NCBI GenBank assembly: GCA_003231035.1
Contig: QIHU01000516.1
Coordinates: 1-25,904 of the forward strand
DNA length: 25,904 nt
Direction of reading: 5' to 3'
Origin: Acidobacteriota bacterium
GTDB taxonomy: Bacteria > Acidobacteriota > Thermoanaerobaculia > Multivoradales > SZUA-115
Of this stretch, positions 15,529 through 22,893 are shown piece after piece (position 1 is the first letter of the stretch; every line of letters starts with the position of its first letter). The position numbers and the translations under genes are program-made. Below the pieces are notes generated by a model, which was given only the letters and a program-made list of their open reading frames with translations, was not told the DNA's origin and searched no databases.

Positions 15529-18159
15529 CTACTCTCCTCCCAGCCGTGCTTTGAGGCTGTGCAAGAGATTCAGCGCCGCCAGAGGCGACAGCAGGTCGAC
15601 GTCCACATCGCGCAGCACCGAGGCAATCACCTGCTCCGGCGGTGCGAAGAGAGTCAACTGATCGGGTCCTTCGCTGGACGGTCCGTTGCCCCGAGCGATG
15701 GTGGGGTTGCCGGTGAAGTCGTACTCTTGCGCTTCGAGATTGGCGAGAATCTCGCCGGCACGCTCGATCACCGAAGCCGGTAGACCCGCCAACCTGGCGA
15801 CGTGCAGGCCATAGGACTTGTCGGCGCTACCGGCGATGACTCGCCGTAAGAAGACGATGCGGTCCTCCCACTCCTTGACCGCCATCTTGCGATTGACTAC
15901 CCGCGGCAGCATCGATGCCAGCTCGGTCAGCTCGTGATAGTGGGTGGCGAAAAGAGTCTTCGCCCGGCACTTCTCGTGCAGGAACTCGACGATCGCCCAG
16001 GCCAGCGAGAGGCCATCGAAGGTCGCTGTACCACGGCCCACTTCGTCCAGGATCACCAAACTGTGGTCGGTGGCGTGGTGCAAGATATTGGCGGTCTCGA
16101 TCATCTCGACCATGAAAGTGGACTCGCCCCGGGCCAGATCGTCGCTCGCTCCCACCCGCGAGAAGATCCGATCGACCACCCCCAGCTCCGCCTTGCCCAC
16201 CGGCACGAAACTCCCCGCTTGGGCCATCAAGGAAATCAACGCCACCTGCCGCAGATAGGTGGATTTACCGCCCATGTTGGGGCCGGTCAAGAGCACGATT
16301 TGCGCTTCGTCGGCGTTGAGTTCGATGTCGTTGGGTACGAAGGGCTCGGTGCTCGCCGCCTCGACCACCGCATGGCGTCCTTCGGCAACCACGATCGGAT
16401 CACCCATGGCCCCGATGAGAGGACGGCTGTAGCGATTGCGCACCGCGACCTCGGCGAACGAAGCGAGAACATCCAACCGGGCGAGGGCTTCGACCACCGC
16501 GCAGATGCCGGCCGCCTGGGCGGCAATCGCCTTGCGCAAGCGGGTGAAGTGCTCCTCTTCGAGCGCGATCTGTTTCTCCTCGGCGGTGAGAATCTGCTCC
16601 TCCAGCTCCTTGACCTCCGGGGTGATGTAGCGTTCCGCGTTGACCAAGGTCTGCTTGCGTATGTAGTGGTCGGGAACCCGCTCGGACTGCGCCTTGGTGA
16701 CTTCCAGGTAGTAGCCAAAGACGCGGTTGTAGCGAATCTTCAGCGAAGCGATTCCGGTCGCCTCGCGCTCGCGCGCTTCGAGCGACAGGATGTGCTGTTT
16801 GCTGTCCCGCGCCAAGGAGCGGCAGCGGTCGAGTTCCTCGTCAACGCCCTCGGCGATCACCCCGCCGTCGCGTAAATTGGCCGCCGGTGCCTCCAGGAGG
16901 TCTTGCGCCAACAGATCGTGCAGGGCCGGCAAGGGGTCGACGCGCGCCACTTCGGACAACAGGCGCGAGCCCATGGCGGTGGCGACCTGGGCGAAGATCT
17001 CCGGCACCACCGCCAGAGCGTCGCGCAGAGCCGCCGCTTCGCGCGGGGTCAAAGTACCGAGGACGGAGCGGCTGACCAGCCGTTCGGGATCCCCCGTCTG
17101 GGCCAACAGGGTGCGCAGCTGATCGCGTACCGGCGCCTGAGCAGTCAGCTCTTCGACCGCCAGATGACGTTCGCGAATGGCTTCGGGATCGGTCAAGGGT
17201 CGGCGCAGCCAGCCGCGCAGCATGCGGCCTCCAGGCGGGGTCACGGTGCGATCGAGCACACTCAGCAGCGTCCCCTTGCGCCCCCCTTCGCGCATGTTGC
17301 GGAAAACTTCCAGGTTGGCCAGGGTGGTCGGATCGATCGCCAACCTCTCCGCCGCCGCCTCGATCGAGAGCGAACGGACGTGGCTCAAGTCGCTCCTCTG
17401 TGTCTCGCGGGCATAGGCGAGCGCCGCCGCCGCGGCGCGCGCCGCCGGTTCGCCATCGTCAAGACCAAAGCCGCGCAGCGTCGCCGTCCCTAGCTGCCGT
17501 TCGAGCAGATCCTGGCCCCGCCGCCGGTCGGGTAGCTGGTCCTCGCTCAAGTCGGTGCGGCAGTCGGCGCGATGATCGGCCCAGTGAAGGACCGGCGCCG
17601 GCGCTCCCCCTGGAGGAATCAGAACCTCACGCGGACGCAAGATCTCTAGATCCTCCGCCGCCTGCTCGCCAGTGCTCCAGCGACGGGCGAAAAAGCGGCC
17701 GGTCGAGACATCGAGAAAGGCCCCGCCGCCGCTGCCCGCGATCAAATCTTGGTTCCAAACCACCGCCGCCAAGAAGTTGTCTTCCTTGCCCTCCAAGAGG
17801 GCCGGCTCGCTAACCGTTCCCGGAGTGATCACCCGGGTCACTTCGCGTTTGACCAGCCCCTTGGCCTCCGCTGGATTCTCCACCTGGTCACAGATCGCCA
17901 CCTTGAGCCCCGCCGCCAGCAGCTTGCCTATATAGCCGTCGATCGCATGGTGCGGCACGCCGCACATCGGCGCCTCGCTGGGCGACCCTTTCTGGCGCGC
18001 GGTGAGGGTGACCTCAAGGATCGGCGCCGCTTGCACGGCGTCGTCGAAAAAGAGCTCAAAGAAATCGCCCATACGATACAAAAGGACGGCGTCTTCGTGC
18101 TCCGCCTTGACCTCGAGGTAGTGCCGGAGCATCGGAGTAAGGCTGGCGGTTTTGGCCAT
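15529..18159 (-). CDS. mutS: DNA mismatch repair ATPase MutS
   Basis: MutS recognises mismatches and small loops and recruits MutL. I start it at ATG 18159 (MAKTASLTPMLRHYLEVK), giving 876 residues; an in-frame start 29 codons earlier would run into tsaB. The mismatch-reading Phe-x-Glu is GDFFELF (31-37). The connector and lever domains follow, with the clamp region near 430-550 (YYLEVTK and the glutamate-rich EELEEQI-like stretch). The ATPase has Walker A GPNMGGKST at about 626-634, a signature region with ESTFMVEM, Walker B VILDEVGRGTATFDG and FATHYHEL. The C-terminal helix-turn-helix domain is present. A TATACT box lies 9 bases before the ATG, implying a very short leader. nagZ follows immediately. 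Confidence 0.97.
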   Translation of the reverse strand: MAKTASLTPMLRHYLEVKAEHEDAVLLYRMGDFFELFFDDAVQAAPILEVTLTARQKGSPSEAPMCGVPHHAIDGYIGKLLAAGLKVAICDQVENPAEAKGLVKREVTRVITPGTVSEPALLEGKEDNFLAAVVWNQDLIAGSGGGAFLDVSTGRFFARRWSTGEQAAEDLEILRPREVLIPPGGAPAPVLHWADHRADCRTDLSEDQLPDRRRGQDLLERQLGTATLRGFGLDDGEPAARAAAAALAYARETQRSDLSHVRSLSIEAAAERLAIDPTTLANLEVFRNMREGGRKGTLLSVLDRTVTPPGGRMLRGWLRRPLTDPEAIRERHLAVEELTAQAPVRDQLRTLLAQTGDPERLVSRSVLGTLTPREAAALRDALAVVPEIFAQVATAMGSRLLSEVARVDPLPALHDLLAQDLLEAPAANLRDGGVIAEGVDEELDRCRSLARDSKQHILSLEAREREATGIASLKIRYNRVFGYYLEVTKAQSERVPDHYIRKQTLVNAERYITPEVKELEEQILTAEEKQIALEEEHFTRLRKAIAAQAAGICAVVEALARLDVLASFAEVAVRNRYSRPLIGAMGDPIVVAEGRHAVVEAASTEPFVPNDIELNADEAQIVLLTGPNMGGKSTYLRQVALISLMAQAGSFVPVGKAELGVVDRIFSRVGASDDLARGESTFMVEMIETANILHHATDHSLVILDEVGRGTATFDGLSLAWAIVEFLHEKCRAKTLFATHYHELTELASMLPRVVNRKMAVKEWEDRIVFLRRVIAGSADKSYGLHVARLAGLPASVIERAGEILANLEAQEYDFTGNPTIARGNGPSSEGPDQLTLFAPPEQVIASVLRDVDVDLLSPLAALNLLHSLKARLGGE

Positions 18160-18203
18160 GGGGACGAAGTATATCCGCTCGCAACTCCATATACTCAGCC
18201 ACG
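18160..18203. promoter_or_regulatory. Compact divergent control region between mutS and tsaB
   Basis: The 44 bases hold a TATACT on each strand: plus 18190-18195, only 8 bases before the tsaB ATG, and minus 18173-18168, 8 bases before the mutS ATG. Neither has a recognisable -35. If both are -10 boxes, the two mRNAs would be leaderless or nearly so, which fits the absence of Shine-Dalgarno sequences before either gene. Confidence 0.4.
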
Positions 18204-18860
18204 ATGAACTCGCCCATTCTTCTCGCCCTCGACACCGGTTCCCCACAGGTTAGCGTCGCTTTGAGGCGCGGCGACCAACCGCTTGCCGAACGCCTCCACG
18301 AAGGTCGCCACGCCTCTGAGGCTCTGCTGACCATGATCGACGAGGTCTTGCAGGAAGCGGCAGTCGAGCGTCGAGAGCTTGGTGGAATCTTGGCCCTCCA
18401 AGGGCCCGGTAGCTTCACCGGCCTGCGCATCGGCCTGGCCACCGCGCTGGCTCTGTCGCAAGCCCTGCGAATCCCCACAACGGCGCTGCCGACCCTACGC
18501 GTTCTCGCCTCCACCGCCCGAGCCGAGGCCGGAGCGACTGTGGTGGCGGCGGTCGACGCTCTGCGCGGCGAGTGGTTCTTACAGCCCTTCATCGACGGGA
18601 CCGCAACCGCCGAGGCGCGGCGCCAACCCCTCGCCTCCGTGGCAACACTGGCCCCCAGATACCTGGTCGGCCTTGGCCTTGGCGGCGTCAGCGAGGCTCT
18701 GCACCCCCTGAATCTCAAAGTCAGTGAGCCCTCTTGCCTGGCAGCGGCGGCGCTGAAGTTGGCGAGCAGAGACCCTCCGCGCGAACCCTGGGATTCCACC
18801 CTGCTCTCGGCCCCCCTCTACCTGCGAGCACCGAATATCCGGCTACCGAAGAAGAGGTGA
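18204..18860 (+). CDS. tsaB: tRNA threonylcarbamoyladenosine biosynthesis protein TsaB
   Basis: TsaB is the non-catalytic partner of TsaD in making t6A37 on ANN-decoding tRNAs. The 218-residue protein has the ASKHA-type N-terminal half: ILLALDTGSPQVSVAL (5-20), a GRHASEALLTMIDEVL helix (33-48) in the place of the HS/HSE motif, and GPGSFTGLRIGLATALALSQAL (68-89), the family hallmark. VVAAVDALRGEWFLQPF (112-128) follows. The C-terminal half is less conserved, as usual, and ends with the PLYLRAPNIR segment also typical of TsaB. It is divergent from mutS and has no Shine-Dalgarno. In many genomes tsaB is followed by rimI or tsaD; here neither follows. Confidence 0.94.
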   Translation: MNSPILLALDTGSPQVSVALRRGDQPLAERLHEGRHASEALLTMIDEVLQEAAVERRELGGILALQGPGSFTGLRIGLATALALSQALRIPTTALPTLRVLASTARAEAGATVVAAVDALRGEWFLQPFIDGTATAEARRQPLASVATLAPRYLVGLGLGGVSEALHPLNLKVSEPSCLAAAALKLASRDPPREPWDSTLLSAPLYLRAPNIRLPKKR

Positions 18861-19189
18861 AGGTTCCCACGGTGCGCGGGAGCGCCGCCGAGGATCTCGA
18901 CCCGCACGCCGCCACACCCCCCTGGCGGCTAGTGGCGGGTTGTGGTGTCGCAACTTGCGGGATCCCCCGGTCCGGTGCTACCCTAGAAACACTCTCGATG
19001 GAGAACAACTCAGCATCCACACCCACCGCTCCGAGCGCCACCTTCCGGGGTGGCACTCGCGGCGATAGCTCTGCCTGTTTTTCCCGGTGATGATCGTCAC
19101 CGCCCACCCAGACGCCAATTCCACCCGCCCGATTTTTCGGACATTGAGCAACACTCAGAGATTCCCACAATGTGGGAGAAGGAGGAGGA
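18861..19189 (+). promoter_or_regulatory. 329-base gap: putative promoter and structured leader of the DUF465 gene
   Basis: A plausible promoter, TTGCGG (18955-18960), an 18-base spacer and TACCCT (18979-18984), would start a leader of about 200 bases. The leader holds three hairpins: CGAG-C-GCCACC/GGTGGC-A-CTCG (19032-19059), CGGTGA/TCACCG (about 19087-19104) and TCCCAC/GTGGGA (19163-19177). The last is directly before the GGAGGAGGA ribosome binding site of the small gene. A 31-codon frame from ATG 18998 could be coding but resembles no family. No riboswitch class is recognised. A small non-coding RNA in this gap is possible. Confidence 0.45.
19032..19059 (+). repeat. Hairpin with GGGTGGCACTC arm (REP-like core)
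   Basis: CGAG, one mismatch, GCCACC, a 6-base loop TTCCGG, GGTGGC, one mismatch, CTCG: ten pairs in all. Its right side GGGTGGCACTC is shared exactly with the palindrome at 23757-23813, and its left side GCGCCACC resembles the left arm there (GTGCCACCC). It may be a member of a dispersed palindromic family. Confidence 0.5.
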
Positions 19190-19429
19190 TTGTCCTACTC
19201 GAATCGTGACACCTTGAAAGAGGAGCTGATTCAGACCGACCACGAGTACCGCCATCTCCATGACCAACATCAGGCTTGTGAAAGACGGCTCAGCGAGCTG
19301 CAACACCAGAACCTCCCTTCGCAGCAAGACGAACTCGAAGAAAAACAGATCAAACGCCAGAAACTCTTCTTCAAGGACCGCATGGCGGCCCACTTGGCCA
19401 CCCATACGGAGGCCGCCGCCACCGCCTAG
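19190..19429 (+). CDS. Small DUF465 (YdcH-like) coiled-coil protein
   Basis: The 79 residues, starting at a TTG with GGAGGAGGA just upstream, form one long charged helical hairpin: TLKEELIQTDHEYRHLHDQHQACERRLSELQHQ, a short turn, then QQDELEEKQIKRQKLFFKDRMAAHLATH. The spacing of the D-x-EYRHLHDQH and E-x-x-x-x-KRQKLFFKDRM blocks matches the DUF465/YdcH family, small proteins of unknown role found widely in proteobacteria and relatives. A GTG at 19172 is an alternative start that would add six residues (MGEGGG) made from the Shine-Dalgarno itself, so I reject it. The gene stands alone, with a long structured leader in front and a strong terminator behind. That layout suggests independent and possibly abundant expression. 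Confidence 0.8.
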   Translation: MSYSNRDTLKEELIQTDHEYRHLHDQHQACERRLSELQHQNLPSQQDELEEKQIKRQKLFFKDRMAAHLATHTEAAATA

Positions 19430-19475
19430 CGATTCCACGTGGTTCAACACCCGAGTCGTCGGGACAGCGGATAGC

Positions 19476-19502
19476 GAAAAGAGGGGCGAGGCCCCTCTTT
19501 TC
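19476..19502 (+). terminator. Strong intrinsic terminator, potentially bidirectional
   Basis: GAAAAGAGGGGC (19476-19487), a 3-base loop GAG and the exact complement GCCCCTCTTTTC (19491-19502) form a 12-bp stem ending in a T-rich tract. It lies 47 bases after the DUF465 stop. The A-run on the left arm makes it able to act on the minus strand too. Confidence 0.93.
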
Positions 19503-19551
19503 TTTGTCTGGACCCGGCCAGGCCGACTCGCTACGATCCACCTCCTCGGCT

Positions 19552-19586
19552 GAACACCGCACAGAACACCGCACAGGACACCGCAC
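19552..19586. repeat. Three tandem copies of a 12-bp unit upstream of psd
   Basis: GAACACCGCACA at 19552 and 19564, then GGACACCGCAC at 19576-19586. The array ends 25 bases before the psd ATG. The unit has the same period as the array at 8798-8857, and in one register (GAACACCGCACA against GAACTCCCCAGT on the minus strand) 8 of 12 bases agree, a suggestive but weak resemblance. Confidence 0.85.
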
Positions 19587-19611
19587 TTCTCGATCGGCCA
19601 GAAAGAGCACC

Positions 19612-20262
19612 ATGAGATTCGTCAAAGAATGCTGGCCCTTCGTCCTTCCCTTCGCACTCCTAGCTCCCGGTCTGTTCGCTCTTGGCCATCCGTGGTGGGC
19701 CCTGGTCTGCCTACTCCTAGCCCTCGGGATGCTGCTCTTCTTTCGTCACCCGCGGCGCCACTATTCCGGCCCCAACGGGGTGATCCTGGCCTCGGGCGAA
19801 GGGGTGGTCACGGCGGTCGACACCATCGAGGATCCCGAGCTTGGCCCCGGCGAAGTGCAGCGCATCGTGACCTTCCTGTCGGTCTTCAACGTTCACGTGC
19901 AACAGGTGCCGTGCACCGGCAAAGTGATCCGCTGCCTACGCCGCGACGGCAGAAAGCGGGCCGCCTTTCATCCTGACATCGATCGCGACAACGCCTCTCA
20001 CTTGACCGTCATCAAACGGCCGGGCGGCGACCTGATCGGAGTGCGCCAGATTGTTGGGCTGATCGCGCGCCGCGTCGTCTGCCATCTGGCGGAAGGCCAA
20101 GAGGTGGAGCGGGGTGCGTTGCTCGGAGTGATCAAGTTCGGCTCGCGGGTCGACCTGCTCTTCCCCACCGACTATCGAGTCCTGGTCGCCAAGGGCGACA
20201 AAGTGACCAACGGGCTAACCCCGATGGCCGAAGCGCCCAGCGAAGGAAGCGCCTCGGCGTGA
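19612..20262 (+). CDS. psd: Phosphatidylserine decarboxylase proenzyme, short (archaeal-type) form
   Basis: Decarboxylates phosphatidylserine to phosphatidylethanolamine on the inner membrane, using a pyruvoyl group made by self-cleavage. The start is the ATG at 19612 (MRFVKECWPFVLPF); the longer frame upstream only reads through the 12-bp repeats. At 216 residues it belongs to the short class. Two hydrophobic segments (9-25 and 28-44) are followed by the catalytic core: GVILASGEGVVTAVD (56-70), SVFNVHVQQVP with histidine at 95 (90-100), and the cleavage site KFGSR (175-179), where S178 becomes the pyruvoyl group. The gene overlaps pssA by four bases (GTGA), the classic coupling of consecutive steps. 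Confidence 0.95.
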   Translation: MRFVKECWPFVLPFALLAPGLFALGHPWWALVCLLLALGMLLFFRHPRRHYSGPNGVILASGEGVVTAVDTIEDPELGPGEVQRIVTFLSVFNVHVQQVPCTGKVIRCLRRDGRKRAAFHPDIDRDNASHLTVIKRPGGDLIGVRQIVGLIARRVVCHLAEGQEVERGALLGVIKFGSRVDLLFPTDYRVLVAKGDKVTNGLTPMAEAPSEGSASA

Positions 20263-21014
20263 AGAAGCCTCGACTTCGCGGCAGGGCCCGACGCGGCGCC
20301 TACCTCTTGCCCAGCATGTTGACCACCGGCAACATGCTCCTCGGTTTCTACGCCGTGGTGCGTGGACTGCGCGGGGAGTTCGAGGCCGCGGCGCTGTTGG
20401 TTTTCGCCGCTGGCGTCCTGGACGGGCTCGACGGCGCCATCGCCCGCATGACCGGCTCGGAAAGCGATTTCGGCCGCGAGTACGACTCGCTCGCCGATCT
20501 CTTCACCTTCGGCGCGACCCCGGCGCTGCTCGCCTACACTTGGGGTCTGAACGAGTTCGGCCGCGCCGGCTGGCTTGTCCCCCTCTTCTTCATGGTCTGC
20601 ATGGCCATCCGGCTGGCCCGGTACAACGTGCGAGTGCAGTCGACCGACGCGCGTTACTTCACCGGCCTGCCTTCTCCCGCCGCCGCCGGTACCATCTGCT
20701 CGATTCTCTTTTTCCAGCCCGAACCGCAGCTGCGCCCTTGGATCGAAGGGCTGATGGTCCTCGCTTTGGTGGGTCTGGCCCTGCTGATGGTCTCGACTTT
20801 TCGCTATCGCAGCGTCAAACAGCTGAAGCTGCGCGAACGTCACAGCTACCGCTTCCTCTGGCTCCCGGCGGCGGCACTGCTAATTGCCGCCTACCATCCC
20901 CAGGCCTTTTTCCTCACCGCGGCGGTGGTCTACACCCTCTCGGGACCGACTCTTTGGCTGATCGCTCGCCTACGCCGCGGCCGGACAAGTAAGCCGCCAG
21001 TATCCCAATCCTGA
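20259..21014 (+). CDS. pssA: CDP-diacylglycerol-serine O-phosphatidyltransferase
   Basis: Makes phosphatidylserine from CDP-diacylglycerol and serine, the substrate of the preceding gene product. The 251-residue protein has multiple membrane helices. The CDP-alcohol phosphatidyltransferase signature is complete: D58-G59-x2-A62-R63-x8-G72-x3-D76-x3-D80, within VLDGLDGAIARMTGSESDFG. LLPSMLTTGNMLLGFYAVV near the N-terminus and AIRLARYNV, YFTGLPSPAAAG further on are characteristic of the PssA (CDP-diacylglycerol-serine) subfamily rather than PgsA. The GTG start lies inside the psd stop. Together psd and pssA give a complete serine-to-phosphatidylethanolamine route, and a Usg-like gene follows 36 bases later. 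Confidence 0.96.
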   Translation: MKKPRLRGRARRGAYLLPSMLTTGNMLLGFYAVVRGLRGEFEAAALLVFAAGVLDGLDGAIARMTGSESDFGREYDSLADLFTFGATPALLAYTWGLNEFGRAGWLVPLFFMVCMAIRLARYNVRVQSTDARYFTGLPSPAAAGTICSILFFQPEPQLRPWIEGLMVLALVGLALLMVSTFRYRSVKQLKLRERHSYRFLWLPAAALLIAAYHPQAFFLTAAVVYTLSGPTLWLIARLRRGRTSKPPVSQS

Positions 21015-21049
21015 GTTCCAAACTCGCACCTGATGTCTAAGGAGACTTG

Positions 21050-22003
21050 ATGAGCGTCTTTGCCATCGTCCACCCCACCGGCCTCGTCGGCCAAGAGATC
21101 CGCGAACTCCTCGGAAGGCACCCGGAGAGCTGGAGTGAAGTCCGCTTGCTCACCAGCGACGAAACCGAGGTGGGCAACTTGACCGACATTGGTGGAAAAG
21201 CCGCGATGGTCACTCAACTCGACGAAGAGGGCTTGCGAGGCGTCGAAGTCGCATTTTTCTGCGGCGTAGCCACCGAGAGTGCAGAGTTAGCCCAGCAACT
21301 CGACCCCGGCGCCGTGGCGGTACTCACCGACTCCACCGGCACCTTGGAGGTGGGCCGCCCTGTCGTCCACGGCGTCAACTCCGCGGACCTTGCCGGAGCG
21401 GCCGATCGCCTCCTGCTCAACCCTCACCCCGGCGTCCTTCTCCTCTCCCATCTGGTCCACCCTCTGCTCGAGCTAGGGCTCACCCGCTGCACCGCAACGC
21501 TCATCATGCCCACCTCGATCTCCGAAAAACAGGGACTCGACGAACTCTTCGCGCAAGCCCGGCAAATCGTCGCCATGGTCCAGGAGCGCGAACAAGCTGT
21601 CTTCGGCCGCCAGCTAGCCTTCAGTCTCTATCCCGACTCCGTCGCTCCCGGCCAACTCACTCAACAACTGCGAGCCCTCTTCCCGGAGGGCCCCGCGATC
21701 GCCGCTCAAACCATTCAGGCTGGTGTCTTCCACGGCCTCTCGGCCAGCGTCCATGTAACCTTCAGCAAAGATCCAGGGCTGAGCGCCCTCCAAGAGGCGC
21801 TGGCCGCATCCCCACGGGTCGAAATTAACGACACCGACCAGCCCCTATCGCCGATCGACTCGGCGGCGCGGGCTGAGGTTCTGCTGGACGATCCGCGGAC
21901 GGATGGTCACGGTGGCTATTGGCTTTGGGCGGTGATGGATAACTTGGTGTTGGGAGCCCAGAATGCGTTGGGGGTGGCTCGGGCCGCTCTTCGAGGGGGG
22001 TGA
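21050..22003 (+). CDS. Usg-like aspartate-semialdehyde dehydrogenase paralogue lacking the catalytic cysteine
   Basis: The ATG at 21050 is chosen because AAGGAG lies five bases upstream. The 317 residues have the ASADH fold: an N-terminal dinucleotide-binding motif (HPTGLVGQEI, 8-17), a VAFFCGVATESAEL segment (67-80) and a C-terminal helix WLWAVMDNLVLGAQNALGVARA. The active-site motif of true ASADH (NPNCST) reads NPHPGV (124-129), with proline at the cysteine position, so the dehydrogenase reaction is not expected. FGRQLAF near 185-191 and QAGVFHGLSASVHVTF match E. coli Usg, a paralogue of unknown function also without the cysteine. In enteric bacteria usg lies near asd and truA; here it follows the phospholipid genes psd-pssA. 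I leave the symbol empty since orthology is not shown. Confidence 0.85.
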   Translation: MSVFAIVHPTGLVGQEIRELLGRHPESWSEVRLLTSDETEVGNLTDIGGKAAMVTQLDEEGLRGVEVAFFCGVATESAELAQQLDPGAVAVLTDSTGTLEVGRPVVHGVNSADLAGAADRLLLNPHPGVLLLSHLVHPLLELGLTRCTATLIMPTSISEKQGLDELFAQARQIVAMVQEREQAVFGRQLAFSLYPDSVAPGQLTQQLRALFPEGPAIAAQTIQAGVFHGLSASVHVTFSKDPGLSALQEALAASPRVEINDTDQPLSPIDSAARAEVLLDDPRTDGHGGYWLWAVMDNLVLGAQNALGVARAALRGG

Positions 22004-22051
22004 CAGGCTTGGGCAGAGGGGTGTTTGCGGCCTCGCGCCTGATGGCTCTCG

Positions 22052-22074
22052 GTGCTACCGGTGGTAGCCGGCAC
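22052..22074. promoter_or_regulatory. Hairpin between the Usg-like gene and the DUF433 gene
   Basis: GTGCTACC, a 3-base loop GGT and GGTAGC, then a 2-base bulge and GCAC, form a stem of 10 pairs. No T-tract follows. It may be a weak terminator for the phospholipid operon, or an operator of the toxin-antitoxin-like pair starting 50 bases downstream. Confidence 0.4.
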
Positions 22075-22123
22075 TTAGGGAGTGGCAAAAGAGCTGAGTG
22101 ATATCCTCTGACTGAGCTCATCA

Positions 22124-22363
22124 ATGACGACCATGAACGAAATCCACCGCATTACCCTTGACCCAGAAGTAATGGGCGGAAAACCCTGCATCCGAGGGCT
22201 CCGCGTCACGGTTGGCGCCATCCTCGGACTCCTGGCGGCCGGGCGCTCGGAAGAGGAAGTACTGAAGGCATATCCCTACCTGGAGAGCGGGGACATCCGA
22301 GCGGCGCTCACCTATGCCACCTGGCGCGTTGAGGAGCGCGAGGTGACCGTTGGCGCCGGGTGA
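22124..22363 (+). CDS. DUF433 protein, antitoxin-like partner of DUF5615
   Basis: The 79-residue protein is a textbook DUF433 domain: HRITLDPEVMGGKPCIRGLRVTVGAILGLLAAGRSEEEVLKAYPYLESGDIRAALTYA, cut here at its repeat-like helix-turn-helix region. DUF433 proteins often form the first gene of two-gene modules with a PIN-like protein and are presumed antitoxins or transcriptional autorepressors. The start may be either ATG at 22124 or the one three codons later (22133); neither has a clear Shine-Dalgarno. The stop overlaps the start of the next gene by four bases (GTGA), the usual layout of such pairs. It is inserted between a metabolic gene and a second toxin-antitoxin module. Confidence 0.88.
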   Translation: MTTMNEIHRITLDPEVMGGKPCIRGLRVTVGAILGLLAAGRSEEEVLKAYPYLESGDIRAALTYATWRVEEREVTVGAG

Positions 22364-22722
22364 AACTGCTAATTGACATCAATCTCTCTCCACAATGGAC
22401 AGAGTACTTCAGGCAAGAGGGCTACCCAGCAGTTCACTGGTCCACAGTCGGCAGCCCAAGAGCCCCTGACACCGCTATCCTCCACTGGGCGCGTGATCAT
22501 GAATACTTGGTCTTCACTCACGATTTGGACTTCTCCCGCCTCCTGGCTCTAACTCACGCCAAAGGCCCCAGCGTCTTCCAGATTCGAGCTGAAGACATTC
22601 TCCCAGTGGCTATCGGTGGACCTGTCATCAAGGCGCTCAGGCTCCATGCCGAGGCCCTAAAGAAGGGAGCAATCGTGGTGCTGGACTCCTCGACTTTGAG
22701 AGCGCGCATCTTGCCAATCTGA
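22360..22722 (+). CDS. DUF5615 PIN-like protein, putative toxin nuclease
   Basis: The 120 residues match the DUF5615/PIN-like family (formerly the Mut7-C-like group): KLLIDINLSPQWTEYF (2-17), WSTVGSPRAPDTAILHWARDHEYLVFTHDLDFSRLLA, and IVVLDSSTLRARILPI at the end. Acidic residues D5, D37 and the DLD near 55-57 could form a PIN-type metal site. Members are nearly always coded after a DUF433 gene, as here, and are presumed RNases. The activity is family-level inference, not shown. The GTG start overlaps the DUF433 stop, so translation is coupled. Nothing is truncated. Confidence 0.87.
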   Translation: MKLLIDINLSPQWTEYFRQEGYPAVHWSTVGSPRAPDTAILHWARDHEYLVFTHDLDFSRLLALTHAKGPSVFQIRAEDILPVAIGGPVIKALRLHAEALKKGAIVVLDSSTLRARILPI

Positions 22723-22854
22723 CGGTCCCTCGATCGTCGCAGAGATCGAACCTCTATTCGGCAACCACGACGGCTGGTGCCAACTTTGCTGGGTGCCAGT
22801 CACACCGGTAGGGCTAGGTCTGAGCTGGGCAGTTGGGGCAAATGTGCGAACTTG

Positions 22855-22880
22855 GTAGGTAGAATCTAGCCATCTAGGTA
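22855..22880. promoter_or_regulatory. Putative vapB operator: repeats around a possible -10 box
   Basis: TAGGTAG occurs near 22856 and again at 22875, and the stretch between holds ATCTAG twice, forming CTAG-CCAT-CTAG (about 22866-22877). TAGAAT (22860-22865) could be a -10 element, but no good -35 is seen. VapB-type antitoxins bind such short repeats upstream of their own operon, and the position 14-40 bases before the vapB start fits. Confidence 0.4.
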
Positions 22881-22893
22881 GTAAGATGCCTTC

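Noticed and set aside
15934..16875. Plus-strand frame of 313 codons
   Set aside because: Antisense to the mutS core and ATPase domains, with no ribosome binding site or homology.
18998..19090. 31-codon frame after the promoter-like sequence upstream of the DUF465 gene
   Set aside because: Rich in Ser/Thr/Ala/Pro, without homology or ribosome binding site, and overlapping a hairpin; described as leader instead.
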